This document shows, piece by piece, positions 55,484 to 64,000 of a stretch of 64,000 bases of DNA. The notes under the pieces were generated by a model. That model was not told where the DNA came from, made no database searches, and saw only the letters and a program-made list of their open reading frames with translations. The DNA is taken from NCBI GenBank assembly GCA_902825875.1, contig CADECP010000005.1, positions 122,302 to 186,301 on the forward strand, in the 5' to 3' direction. The position numbers and the translations under genes were made by a program. Every line of letters begins with the position of its first letter. The first letter of the stretch is position 1. The stretch comes from an uncultured Acidobacteriota bacterium (GTDB lineage Bacteria; Acidobacteriota; Blastocatellia; RBC074).

Positions 55484-56899
55484 TTACTTCAACAACTGCA
55501 CAGACATTGGCAACCAACTACGTTTGAAAGTCGGCGCATTGTCGGTTTGCAAATTACCGGGTTCGATTGGGGTTCCTCCGGCGATGATTTCACGGACGAA
55601 AAAGCCGTACAACGTACCGTCATCGCGGACTTCCTGCAAAAAGATCAACCCGATGTTTGTCACTCGAAAACTGGCGGCATCCTGATTTCTAACCAGTTCG
55701 ACCGGGCTGAACATCATGACCGGAACGACCATCGCGTGAGTGTTTGGGCCAGGATAGCTGCTGGTTTTGATGTAACGATAATTGTTCAACAATTGCAGGT
55801 CGAGAAAATCATTGTCCAGCGTGTTCGATTTCAAAGCTTGCAGTCCCAACTTGGCTTGATCATAAACCGTCAGGTCATTTCGATCATAAACTTCCACCTC
55901 CAACCCAACACGTATCTGCCCGCAATACCCGTTGCGAGCAAAATCGCCAACCGAATATCCGCTGACCGAAAGCCCGAATGCCGACAACAGCGGCAAATTC
56001 GAAAGCTTGGCGATTCGATAATGCGCGGGCTTGATTTCAATGTAACGACCCATCACCGTTTTGTTCAGGTTGATGTCGTCAAGAATCGCCGTGTCACGCA
56101 AACCCGTCACGTAATTACCGACTCCCCCATTGGCCGCGTCCACATAAGGCGGCACATTCCTGGCACCAGCGGCAAACCGCGAACGGTAATAATCGCCGAA
56201 CATACTCGGCAATTCATCGGAGCCACGATTCGGATCGCCAACCCAATGAACATTGTCGCTGCTGTCAAAAAAAGTGTCGGGAATCATGATCGGACTCCAG
56301 CAACCGCCGCCGCCGGGCTTGCCGGCTCCGGGAGTTCCCGTGCCGCCGTCAACCGGAACAACCGATGCCGTCGAAGCCGCGCTGACCGTAAACCCATTCA
56401 ACCCGAACATTCCGGCAAACAGTGTCGGCACGGGAATGCTTGAATCCACTTTTACCTGCGGAAAATCGAAATTACTTTGGTTTTTGGCGGTGACTGCCAC
56501 ATTTCCATTGCCAATTATGATGTCGTTGGCGTTCGGCGAATTGTCGTCTTTTCCCGGATCGGCGTACCGTCGCACCTGATTCAACTTGGCATAATCAATC
56601 GCCTGTTGCTGGGCGACGGACAACTGCTGCGCCCCTGCTTCAGTAGATTCAACGGTCAATCGCATCGCCGCTGCTGCTGCCAGCGCAGCGGCATCAATTC
56701 CGTTTTGAAACTGATTGCGCGAGCTAAAGGCGAATCCGAGATCAATCGAAAGCGACAGAAATCCGATCATCACCGTAATCATCAGCGCAGTCAGCATCAT
56801 AACAACGCCGTGCTGGCGTCGTTTGCGGACATCGCCCGCAGCCGGTTCAAGCCGAACAGTGCCGGATTTTTCGCCATGTTTCGTAAAGATGCGTCTCAT
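55484..56899 (-). CDS. tadG: TadG-like Flp pilus protein
   Basis: The 471-aa product starts at ATG 56899 with GAGG nine bases upstream; an earlier in-frame start at 57025 lacks support. The N-terminus has a TadE/G-type segment (GVVMMLTALMITVMIGFLSL SIDLGF) followed by RNQFQNGIDAAALAAAAAM, typical of the TadG family. A long C-terminal periplasmic part (~130-471) has Pro/Gly-rich stretches (GTGTPGAGKPGGGGCW). TadG is a minor pilin-like or scaffold component. The family call is sure; the exact role is not. Confidence 0.85.
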   Translation of the reverse strand: MRRIFTKHGEKSGTVRLEPAAGDVRKRRQHGVVMMLTALMITVMIGFLSLSIDLGFAFSSRNQFQNGIDAAALAAAAAMRLTVESTEAGAQQLSVAQQQAIDYAKLNQVRRYADPGKDDNSPNANDIIIGNGNVAVTAKNQSNFDFPQVKVDSSIPVPTLFAGMFGLNGFTVSAASTASVVPVDGGTGTPGAGKPGGGGCWSPIMIPDTFFDSSDNVHWVGDPNRGSDELPSMFGDYYRSRFAAGARNVPPYVDAANGGVGNYVTGLRDTAILDDINLNKTVMGRYIEIKPAHYRIAKLSNLPLLSAFGLSVSGYSVGDFARNGYCGQIRVGLEVEVYDRNDLTVYDQAKLGLQALKSNTLDNDFLDLQLLNNYRYIKTSSYPGPNTHAMVVPVMMFSPVELVRNQDAASFRVTNIGLIFLQEVRDDGTLYGFFVREIIAGGTPIEPGNLQTDNAPTFKRSWLPMSVQLLK

Positions 56900-56958
56900 T
56901 GTTTTATACCTCAAAACTGCTATCGCATCGCCTTGCGGCTGTTCTAACGTCATCTGTT

Positions 56959-57001
56959 GCAAGGAGAGGGATGAGGCGCAAGGCTCCATCCCTCTTCTTG
57001 C
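56959..57001. other. hairpin between rcpA and tadG
   Basis: GCAAGGAGAGGGATG (56959-56973) pairs with CATCCCTCTTCTTGC (56987-57001) with one mismatch. Confidence 0.65.
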
Positions 57002-57058
57002 AGCTATCAAAACCGACTCGATCAATTTCGATCAGTCGAACTTTTGCCAAACCTCTTT

Positions 57059-58786
57059 CTACTGTGATGGCGGTTTGGTTTTGGATTCCGGCTTGGCCGG
57101 TTCCGGCTCAGCGGGTTTGCTGCTCTTCGGAGTCGGGACATCCGCGCCCGTCGGCCCAACAAGAGCCGGAATCACCGGATTTGCAGGCGTCACCGCCGAA
57201 CTGATATTGGCAGCCGCGTTTTTTTCGCCGCCAACCGCATTGGTCGGCAAAGCGGAATCCGTCGAAGAAGTCGTTTTCGGCTTTATGGATGGGCCTTCGG
57301 ATTTCTTGGCCTCATCCAGTTTCAATGTCTGCTGCAATTCCTGCTCGCCAGATTTACGAGGAACGGAATGCCCCGACTGACCTTCGATCTGACTGGCGGG
57401 CGCTCCGTTCGGATTTGAAGTCACAGGCTTCAACTCACTAACGCCGGGCAAGCGCGGCAATTGATCCGGGTTGAGCGGCTCAACCAGTTTGACCGTTGCC
57501 AAAAACAGCAATTCGGTTTCGCTACGCTGGAAACTGCGGCTCTTGAAAAGCTCGCCCAAAATCGGGATGTCACCCAGCAAAGGAATTTTCGACAAAGAAA
57601 CCTGCTCGGTGTTATCAATCAGACCTGCCAGCGCAAAGCTCTGGCCATCGCGCAATTCAAGCGTAGTTTTCGCCCGACGAACACGCAAACCGGGAATGCT
57701 GATTCCCTGCACAACAACTCCAGCCGCAACGTTAAGGCTGGAAACTTCCGGAGCCAATTCCAGTCGGATGTGATTTTCGTCAATGATCGTCGGAGTGAAT
57801 TCGAGCTTCACACCGAATTCTTTGAAGATGACAGTGATGGCCGATTGTCCCGCGTTGACCGATTGCAAAATCGGAATCGGAAATTCGCCGCCCGCCAGGA
57901 AGCTGGCTTTTTGGCCGTGCATGGCAATCAAGTTCGGTTCGGCAAGCTCACGAAACGCCCCGCGAGTTTGCAAAGCACGAATGAACGCCGAGGTGGCGGC
58001 ACTTCCATTCGCATTGCCAAAAAAGATATTCAACGGCGAAAGGATGCCCATTCCAATACTGGAAGAAGGATTCTGGCCATACCTCAAATCAGCCGAATTC
58101 AAGGCAGCAGGACCACCTGAACTGATGAAGGTCGGCACAGTTCCGTTGGCAATTCCATACGCGGTGGCAATTTCGCGCAACACCGAACGATTCACTTCGG
58201 CCACACGAATCTGCAATTGCACCTGCGCCGCATCCAACACCGGAGCTTTAATCAGATTGGTGACTTTCAAACCAGCGGCTTCGATGATTTTCTGAGCCTG
58301 TTCGGCGATTTCCGGTTTTGTAACCGTGCCGGACAACACAACAGAATTGTTCGCCTGACTAAGCTGAATGTTTTCCTTCGGGAACAGAACCTTGACCTGA
58401 TTATCAATCAGCGACAGATTGGCTTGCACATAAATGTCGAACGCCACCAAACGCTCTGGCTCGCCTTCTTTCTTTTTCGCCCAAGCCACCAAATTGACCT
58501 GACCGAAAGTGATGCCGTTGACAATCGCCTGACGGAAATTGATTGGAATGACTTGCGCGACCTTCTCGTCGGAAATCGCCAGTCGTTCGTAATCACCGTC
58601 AAATTCAATAACGCGCGATTGCCCAACCTGAACATCTATCTTGATCGGCTGCCCGTTGTTGGTGAACGAAGCCGGAATCTTTTTATCCTGCGCGCTAGCA
58701 ACAGACCCCAAAGCCATCAGCGCCAACACGGCCACAGTCAGCTTCAGTACGGGTTGAACTTTGAATCGTCGAAACAGATTTATCAT
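57059..58786 (-). CDS. rcpA: Tad secretin RcpA/CpaC
   Basis: The 575-aa outer-membrane channel starts at ATG 58786 behind AGGAGA. A signal peptide ([18 protein letters not shown]) precedes the pilus-assembly N-domain ([20 protein letters not shown]) and a BON-like unit ([18 protein letters not shown]). The secretin core holds [12 protein letters not shown] and [20 protein letters not shown], then the late strand [20 protein letters not shown]. The ~110-residue tail is Pro/Lys/Ser/Glu rich and looks disordered. The transglycosylase in the same locus could open the wall for it. Confidence 0.95.
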   Translation of the reverse strand: MINLFRRFKVQPVLKLTVAVLALMALGSVASAQDKKIPASFTNNGQPIKIDVQVGQSRVIEFDGDYERLAISDEKVAQVIPINFRQAIVNGITFGQVNLVAWAKKKEGEPERLVAFDIYVQANLSLIDNQVKVLFPKENIQLSQANNSVVLSGTVTKPEIAEQAQKIIEAAGLKVTNLIKAPVLDAAQVQLQIRVAEVNRSVLREIATAYGIANGTVPTFISSGGPAALNSADLRYGQNPSSSIGMGILSPLNIFFGNANGSAATSAFIRALQTRGAFRELAEPNLIAMHGQKASFLAGGEFPIPILQSVNAGQSAITVIFKEFGVKLEFTPTIIDENHIRLELAPEVSSLNVAAGVVVQGISIPGLRVRRAKTTLELRDGQSFALAGLIDNTEQVSLSKIPLLGDIPILGELFKSRSFQRSETELLFLATVKLVEPLNPDQLPRLPGVSELKPVTSNPNGAPASQIEGQSGHSVPRKSGEQELQQTLKLDEAKKSEGPSIKPKTTSSTDSALPTNAVGGEKNAAANISSAVTPANPVIPALVGPTGADVPTPKSSKPAEPEPAKPESKTKPPSQ

Positions 58787-58875
58787 ATCGTCTCCTGAAA
58801 TATCGGCTGTCAAAACTTTTTCGATCCACATCGGCTTTGTTGCCGATTCAGCCTGTGGGGGGACGGTTAAATTTT

Positions 58876-59796
58876 TTAGGGCACCATCTCAACTCTCGAC
58901 CGTTTAGTGCCTTCGATCAACTCAATGGTTTTTTCCATGTTGACCTTCTTCAGCGCCGGGCCTTGAGGTTGTTGCTGTTGATTCGGGTTGTTGAGGTTGA
59001 TCGTCCACGGCTGGATCGTTGGCATCGGTCGTGGTCCGCCACTGCCTGCTCCCTGCCGAGTGCCTTCCAAAGCGCGGCGTTCAAGAGCCACGTCGTCGAG
59101 AACATCACGTTTGGTCGCGCCCGGAGTTTTCGGCAAATCCTGATCGGTCGCATTGCGAATCGAAAGCTGCAACTTGCCTTCGGATTCTGCCAATTTGATC
59201 TTTTCGGCTTGCGCCGGAGTCAATTCCATAGTCACGGTGTTGACCAGCGCCGGTTTGCCGTCTTTGGTCGTTTCCATTTTCTGGCCGCCTGCCAACACGC
59301 GAACTTTTTGCAGCACGACTTTGGAAACAGGTTTCGCGCCATCAAGCTGCGGAGTCATAATCGCAATCACGTCAACATAGGTTCCCGGTGCGATAAATCC
59401 GGCCACGCCGCTGGCTTCATCAACACGAACCGACACCGAACGCATGCCTTCAGTGATGATTCCGGGCATTCCCGGCTGAGCGCCAATGCCCGCCAATTGC
59501 CTGCCAAGCACAACCATTTTCGCCGGAATATCGGCGGTGGTGACGCGCCCGATGACTTCTTCTTTTCTGAGAATCGCGCCTTCGGGAATCAGACTCTTGT
59601 CGAACCTGGCGACGCTGACTTGCTGAGCATTGATCTCAGTTCCGAGCGGAATGTCAGCCGTCGCAATGACGACAGTAGTTTCATTTTGAGTTTTCAATCG
59701 CTCAGCTTGCTGAAGAACATATTTCTGCGCCAGAAAAATGGCCAACAAACCAAAAACGACTGCGCCAGCTAAGGCTAGGAAAAAACGCCTATTCAT
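58876..59796 (-). CDS. rcpC: Flp pilus assembly protein RcpC/CpaB
   Basis: The 306-aa product has an N-terminal span ([19 protein letters not shown]) and a SAF domain (~45-110; [20 protein letters not shown] and [16 protein letters not shown]). A CpaB C-domain follows ([25 protein letters not shown]). The tail is Pro/Gln rich ([17 protein letters not shown]). CpaB binds peptidoglycan in the periplasm and stabilises the secretin. It lies directly upstream of rcpA. Confidence 0.95.
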   Translation of the reverse strand: MNRRFFLALAGAVVFGLLAIFLAQKYVLQQAERLKTQNETTVVIATADIPLGTEINAQQVSVARFDKSLIPEGAILRKEEVIGRVTTADIPAKMVVLGRQLAGIGAQPGMPGIITEGMRSVSVRVDEASGVAGFIAPGTYVDVIAIMTPQLDGAKPVSKVVLQKVRVLAGGQKMETTKDGKPALVNTVTMELTPAQAEKIKLAESEGKLQLSIRNATDQDLPKTPGATKRDVLDDVALERRALEGTRQGAGSGGPRPMPTIQPWTINLNNPNQQQQPQGPALKKVNMEKTIELIEGTKRSRVEMVP

Positions 59797-59919
59797 CGTG
59801 GTGACTCCTTAATCGAAATCCGTAAACCTAATCTTTTACTACTTACTTTTGAAACTCGGAACGGGGCACAAACCTGAAAACTCTTTGCTAATCGAACCAG
59901 CCTGCATCACAAACCGGCG

Positions 59920-60453
59920 TCATTCGTGTTCCAGATAACACGTCACGCCCATATTGACTCCGCTCTGGCCGGATTGATTGGCGCTGAACATGGTCAAAAT
60001 GATCGGCAGCGCCGTATCGAACTTGTGTCGAATTCGTATGCCAATGCGATCTCCGCGAGTGCCGCCAGAATAACCTTCTTCAAGTTTATCGTCGTTTGTG
60101 TCCAAAATCTGATCGCCCATCGGCAACAATCTGACAGCGGTGATTTCCGTGTCGGCGGTGACGACTACGCCGGAATTGGCCAGATAAGTGCTCACGGTCT
60201 TAATAGCAGCATCTTGTTTTTGGCTTTCTGTCGAAAAAGTAAGACCTGCACCATACGGCAGAGTCAATACGCGAGCGCCTTCGCGAGCAGCCAGCGTCAA
60301 AGACTGCTTTGTCGCCCAGGCACGTCCGATTTCCATAATGGCCAAAACCAAACCAAGAAATAAGGGAAGAATCAGCGCCATCTCAACCATGGACTGGCCG
60401 CGCTCTCTCCATTTTCTCGAACGTATTTGTTGCTGTTTTGATGAACTGCTCAT
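59920..60453 (-). CDS. tadE: TadE/TadF-like pseudopilin
   Basis: The 177-aa product has a basic leader (QQQIRSRKWRERG) followed by the QSMVEMALILPLFLGLVLAI pilin-like segment with the Glu at position +5. The C-terminal domain is beta-rich (SGGTRGDRIGIRIRHKFDTA). It should be processed by the TadV peptidase. TadE and TadF cannot be told apart from sequence alone here. Confidence 0.87.
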   Translation of the reverse strand: MSSSSKQQQIRSRKWRERGQSMVEMALILPLFLGLVLAIMEIGRAWATKQSLTLAAREGARVLTLPYGAGLTFSTESQKQDAAIKTVSTYLANSGVVVTADTEITAVRLLPMGDQILDTNDDKLEEGYSGGTRGDRIGIRIRHKFDTALPIILTMFSANQSGQSGVNMGVTCYLEHE

Positions 60454-60516
60454 GACATCACTAACCTTTCTGCGCCAACCGCCTGCCGACGGCGAACTCC
60501 CATCTACCAGGATAAC

Positions 60517-61062
60517 TTACCCGCCACGCTTCATTGTGCAACTGGCAATCACCTGTATTTCACTGTAATTCAAATCAAAAGGTGTGTCAGACGGAGTGGT
60601 GAACGGAAGTTCGATTGAATAAAGCACTGTGACTTTCACTTGAAGCGGGTCGCGGCTGATTCCCTGTAATGCTTTGCTTGCCTGTGCAGGGTCTTTGGCA
60701 AAGAAAAACAACTTACCAGCCTGCGCGCTGCCATCAAATCCGTTGTCGGTCATGTATTTTCGCACTGCCGGGACAACATACTTATCAAAATTGCTGGCAG
60801 TTCCGCTGCTGGGATCGCAAGCGGGAGGCGTGCAGTATTCCGCACCACCTTTCACCGGATTTTTGGCCCAAATTCGCGCACCTTCATAAGCCGCTCCGTA
60901 CAGCACCATCTGCAAATTGAACCCTTGAGCGATGATAGACACACCAATCAACATCACAAAAAGAATCAGGATCATCAAAGCAAACTCAATCAAAGCTTGC
61001 CCCTGTTCTCTTTTTTGATCTCTGCGACGAATTTGAAATGGAAGTTTTTGAAGCTTTCTCAT
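60517..61062 (-). CDS. TadE-like pseudopilin
   Basis: The 181-aa product starts at ATG 61062 (GAGG seven bases upstream), inside a slightly longer frame. Leader RRRDQKREQG ends before QALIEFALMILILFVMLIGV, the class of pseudopilin processed after Gly. The remainder has a periplasmic domain. Together with the gene downstream it forms the TadE/TadF pair. Confidence 0.87.
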   Translation of the reverse strand: MRKLQKLPFQIRRRDQKREQGQALIEFALMILILFVMLIGVSIIAQGFNLQMVLYGAAYEGARIWAKNPVKGGAEYCTPPACDPSSGTASNFDKYVVPAVRKYMTDNGFDGSAQAGKLFFFAKDPAQASKALQGISRDPLQVKVTVLYSIELPFTTPSDTPFDLNYSEIQVIASCTMKRGG

Positions 61063-61266
61063 TGCCAACCTCAATGGAAACATTGGCTATACAGCAAAAG
61101 GCATCTACATTGCTCAGATTTGGGGAGGCGAAACTCGGTGCGAATGATAAAACAATGAAAGATGACTTTGTCAAAGGACTGAGGGATTACTTCTAAGCTG
61201 GGGGTCGTTCTCGTTTATGTGTTACGATTTCATCTAAATAATGCGCCATAATGCGCCGCGCCGATT

Positions 61267-61830
61267 TCACAAAATTGTTTTCAGAAACTCCGAATAAAGC
61301 GCAATCAAGGTTCCGGCCGCTATCGCCACTCCAAACGGCGTGGTCGCGGATGCAATGCTTTCATCGTCGTAACTTTCCAGAAGCATTGCATAAAGCTTCA
61401 AGCTCGACACAAAAAACCCCAGAAAGTTGAAAAGTATCCGACGAAACCGAAGCCAAGTCACTCTGAATTTGCCTTCGCGCACGACAGCAACAATCGCCAG
61501 CACCGGGTAACAAAGCAGCGTAATCAACAACACTCGAACGATTCCGGCCCCACCGACAAACGCCGCAATTGCCATGATGAATTTCACATCTCCCGCCTTC
61601 ATCCCTTTCACAAGATAAGGAATGAGAAGCAAGCCGAATCCTATGGCCAAACCTTTGATGGAAAATATAAATCCTGCCAAACCTGATTCGAAACTATTGA
61701 GAGCAATTCCGAGAAGGGCCGCCGGAAAAACAATCAGGTTCGGGATACGACGCTCACGTAAATCAAAGATCGCAACCAAGATGACTATGGTCGTCAAGCT
61801 GATGGCGGAAATCTTATCGAACCAACTCAT
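61267..61830 (-). CDS. tadV: prepilin peptidase TadV/CpaA
   Basis: The 187-aa inner-membrane peptidase starts at ATG 61830; an earlier frame from 61938 has no support. The two catalytic Asp lie in IFDLRERRIPN and GMKAGDVKFIM. Six hydrophobic spans are expected; ILVAIFDLRE sits in the first and SIKGLAIGFGLLLIPYLVKG in the third. It cleaves Flp pilin and TadE/F leaders after Gly. The gene follows flp by 504 bp, and no gene was seen in 61831-62334. Confidence 0.9.
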   Translation of the reverse strand: MSWFDKISAISLTTIVILVAIFDLRERRIPNLIVFPAALLGIALNSFESGLAGFIFSIKGLAIGFGLLLIPYLVKGMKAGDVKFIMAIAAFVGGAGIVRVLLITLLCYPVLAIVAVVREGKFRVTWLRFRRILFNFLGFFVSSLKLYAMLLESYDDESIASATTPFGVAIAAGTLIALYSEFLKTIL

Positions 61831-62334
61831 GGTTAAGCTTGCATCCCCATCTCCGCCCGTTTTTCCAAAAGGAACTATTGCGCGTAAGAATCCTTGCGCG
61901 CCTTTAGATTCAACATATCGAAGATGGGCATCTGGCACCTAAATTTCTAAAGATGCCCTCTCGAACCTACATAGACTCAACGCCATCAAAGCTGCACAAA
62001 ATCTTATAGCAGCCTTTAACAACGACGATAAAGCTATGCAATGAAATCTAAGTATTGGCAGATGGCGTGACGCAGGGGCGGCTCACGCCAACAACAATGT
62101 ATAGATAAAAAAGCAAACTGAACTGAGCAGCCTTTCGATTGCCCTAACAGTTCTACTTCTAATCTCTGATGGTGTGCCACTCGGTGAGACGCGGTTGGGG
62201 ACGGGACCTCTCTTGATGCTCAGCAAAGCGTATGAATCGTTACTGAGTCGGAGGTGCTTCCGTTTTTTACTACAGGTCCTCTTTGTTTACGCAGAGGACG
62301 AGATGGCCAGCACTGTCAGTGAGTCAGCGCCAAG

Positions 62335-62511
62335 TTACGAAATGCTGTTATTGGCGGACGTAAGTTTCGTATTGATCTTGCTGAAGATCTGGCTGATGCT
62401 TTGGCCCATCGTCGTCAAAACGAAAACGGCTGCCGCGCCAATCAAAACCAACAACAATGAATATTCAACGATGTCCTGTCCTTGCTCGTCCTTAATAAAC
62501 TCTTTAATCAT
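62335..62511 (-). CDS. flp: Flp-type major pilin
   Basis: This short gene starts at ATG 62511, with AGGAG eight bases upstream, and stops at 62335. The 58-aa product has leader MIKEFIKDEQG, then QDIVEYSLLLVLIGAAAVFV with the conserved Glu and Tyr (EY) of Flp pilins after the Gly cleavage site. Its short mature tail ends SKINTKLTSANNSIS. The protein is the pilus building block and belongs to the Tad operon downstream. A long 448-bp upstream region (62512-62959) may hold its promoter. Confidence 0.95.
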   Translation of the reverse strand: MIKEFIKDEQGQDIVEYSLLLVLIGAAAVFVLTTMGQSISQIFSKINTKLTSANNSIS

Positions 62512-62710
62512 AGGTTTTTCTCCTGTCTTGCCTGGTTATGGGTTGAAACGCTTGAGTTGCGTGGAAATAAATGGGAGAAGAAGTGACAAGTTGAAGTTAG
62601 CTTTTCAGCAACCGTGAGCTTGGTGAAGTAAGGTTGCAAATCTGCAATTCCTTACACAGCGACGTCATAGATGCCAATTACCGTCGTCAACTTTCAGAAA
62701 AACTTTATAG

Positions 62711-62738
62711 TAAGGGGCAAAAAACTGCTACACCCTTA
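62711..62738. promoter_or_regulatory. TAAGGG/CCCTTA dyad upstream of flp
   Basis: TAAGGG (62711-62716) and CCCTTA (62733-62738) form a 6-bp dyad ~200 bp upstream of the flp start. It could be a regulator site; evidence is weak. Confidence 0.3.
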
Positions 62739-62959
62739 TTGAAAAAACTTTTCTGAGACAAGCTTGTCAGCAGTTAGGTAATGTCGTGTTGGGGGGTCGA
62801 ATCGTTGATGCAGGTAAAGACCAAGCGAGTTGCCGATAACATCTCAAAAAATTCGGTGCATCCAACGACAGGGAGCAGAAGTCGGGCGCATTCTACTCAC
62901 AAGCCTCTAATTCGGCAAGCGAAAATTTCTGACAGAACCGAGCCGGATTTTTACCGCAA

Positions 62960-64000
62960 TCAATCGGCGACAAGCGTGCTGGCGCTTACTCCTCGCTCCT
63001 TGTACTGCAATTGATAAAGTTTGAAATAAATCCCGCGCTTGACCAACAAGGATTGATGGTCTCCCATTTCGCGGATTTCGCCTTTATGCAGCACGATAAT
63101 TTTGTCCACGCGCTGAATGGTTGAAAGCCTATGCGCAACGATGATCGAAGTTCGCTTGGCCATCACTCGCTCAATTGCCTTTTGAATCAATTGTTCGGTT
63201 TCGGTATCAATGCTCGAAGTCGCTTCATCCAGAATCAAAATGCTGGGATCGAAAGCCAGTGCCCGCGCAAACGAAATCAACTGCTTTTGCCCCACTGAAA
63301 AACCTGCGCCACGTTCACGCACTTTAGTAGCGAATCGTTCTGGCAGCTTTTCAATGAATCCGGCGGCGCGGACTTCGCCTGCCGCCCATTCTATTCGAGC
63401 ATCGTCAATCGTTTCCTTCCCAAGCCGAATGTTTCCGGCGATGTCGCCGGAAAACAAAAAGACATCTTGCAAAACCACTGCAAAATTTTCGCGCAACTTT
63501 TGCAGATCAAACTGTCGGATATTCACGCCGTCCAGCAAAATTTCCCCACGCTGAATGTCATAAAACCTCATCAACAAATTAGTGATAGTGGTTTTCCCCG
63601 ATCCGGTGTGCCCCACCAGAGCAATTGATTCGCCCGGTTCGACATTGAAAGAAACATCTTTCAACACCCAGTCTTCGCCTTTGTAAGCAAACCAGACGTT
63701 TCTAAATTCAATCCGCCCAAGAGCTTTTTTGTCCGTCACCATCGTTTGAGGTTGTTCAGGCGATTCGATCCCGTCCGGAGTGTCCAGCAATTTGAAAACT
63801 CGCTCGCTGGCGACAACCGCTGCCTGAAAAACGTTGTATTTGTCGCTGATGTCCTGAATCGGTTGCCACAATCGTTGCGTGTATTGCAGAAACGCGACCA
63901 GGGTTCCGACTGTGATGGCGTTTTGAATCACCTGCCCGCCGCCGTACCAGACAATAGCGGCAATCCCAATGGCCGAGATCAAATTCACCAGCGGATAAAA
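62960..64000 (-). CDS. ABC exporter, MsbA/MdlB type (N-terminus cut by window edge)
   Basis: At least 346 residues of a half-transporter are visible; the frame continues past base 64000 (upstream codons read FYPL). The last membrane spans ([20 protein letters not shown]) are followed by the ATPase. Walker A is GHTGSGKTT, the Q-loop lies in [13 protein letters not shown], the signature is FSVGQ rather than LSGGQ, and Walker B is [13 protein letters not shown] with the H-loop VAHRLST. The FSVGQ variant is known from several exporter clades. The substrate is not determinable. Confidence 0.9.
   Translation of the reverse strand, partial: FYPLVNLISAIGIAAIVWYGGGQVIQNAITVGTLVAFLQYTQRLWQPIQDISDKYNVFQAAVVASERVFKLLDTPDGIESPEQPQTMVTDKKALGRIEFRNVWFAYKGEDWVLKDVSFNVEPGESIALVGHTGSGKTTITNLLMRFYDIQRGEILLDGVNIRQFDLQKLRENFAVVLQDVFLFSGDIAGNIRLGKETIDDARIEWAAGEVRAAGFIEKLPERFATKVRERGAGFSVGQKQLISFARALAFDPSILILDEATSSIDTETEQLIQKAIERVMAKRTSIIVAHRLSTIQRVDKIIVLHKGEIREMGDHQSLLVKRGIYFKLYQLQYKERGVSASTLVAD

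Noticed and set aside
62174-62617. Plus-strand frame over the flp region
   Set aside because: It is antisense to the real flp gene, which has a classical pilin sequence and a good ribosome site.
62512-62760. sigma54 promoter for flp
   Set aside because: Candidate GG and GC pairs (for example around GGAATTGCAGATTTGC) have 12 bases between them rather than 10.

Overview
The window most likely comes from an Acidobacteriota chromosome, probably class Blastocatellia. This is inferred from gene content: very large Oar-like TonB receptors with an N-terminal carboxypeptidase-regulatory fold, an acidobacterial-type VWA lipoprotein-like protein, a Tad pilus locus with extra accessory genes, and many palindromic or short-tandem-repeat intergenic elements. 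No rRNA or tRNA gene was seen. The left edge cuts a CRISPR array and the right edge cuts an ABC exporter gene.

Layout. 1-1221: a CRISPR array (11 full 36-bp repeats, a degenerate left unit and a truncated last unit) followed by a MITE-like palindromic element. 1467-6111: a small membrane protein, a PrsR-like sigma54-dependent response regulator with its PrsK-like histidine kinase, and a LolA-like exported protein. 6375-18009: housekeeping and DNA-uptake genes (RimK-like ATP-grasp, comEA, comEC, RlmD-type methyltransferase, birA, a SEC-C protein, spoVR, RlmI-type methyltransferase). 18287-31110: cell-surface import, with a Fur-box-linked FecA-like TonB receptor and PepSY protein, a DUF4912 protein, and two giant TonB receptors that each carry an upstream -24/-12 (sigma54) promoter. 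31783-36572: gyrB, recF and a probable pseudokinase. 36758-42736: exported enzymes (Tat-type sugar isomerase-like protein, penicillin acylase, MetX-like hydrolase, di-haem peroxidase). 42815-62511: one long leftward Tad/Flp pilus locus. 62960-64000: partial ABC exporter.

How the genes work together. The Tad locus runs from the pilin gene flp (58 aa) through the prepilin peptidase, two TadE/F pseudopilins, RcpC, the RcpA secretin, TadG, TadZ, TadA, TadB and TadC. It then continues with no strand change into a 51-aa membrane protein, a DUF192 protein, a membrane protein read in frame into a TadD-like TPR protein, a MoxR-like AAA ATPase, a lytic transglycosylase, a helical-repeat protein and a VWA protein. 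The transglycosylase can open peptidoglycan for the secretin, the TPR protein is the TadD equivalent, and the AAA/VWA pair resembles chaperone-type MoxR/VWA couples. The response regulator at 1738-3171 has the GAFTGA loop that contacts sigma54, and the only convincing sigma54 promoters seen here precede the two giant TonB receptors.

The intergenic DNA is unusual. At least eight gaps hold arrays of 7-10-bp units, often as two inverted arms that abut or overlap the neighbouring start or stop codons. Three further gaps hold longer palindromic elements. The protein assignments are read from recognisable motifs in the translated sequence; no database search was run.
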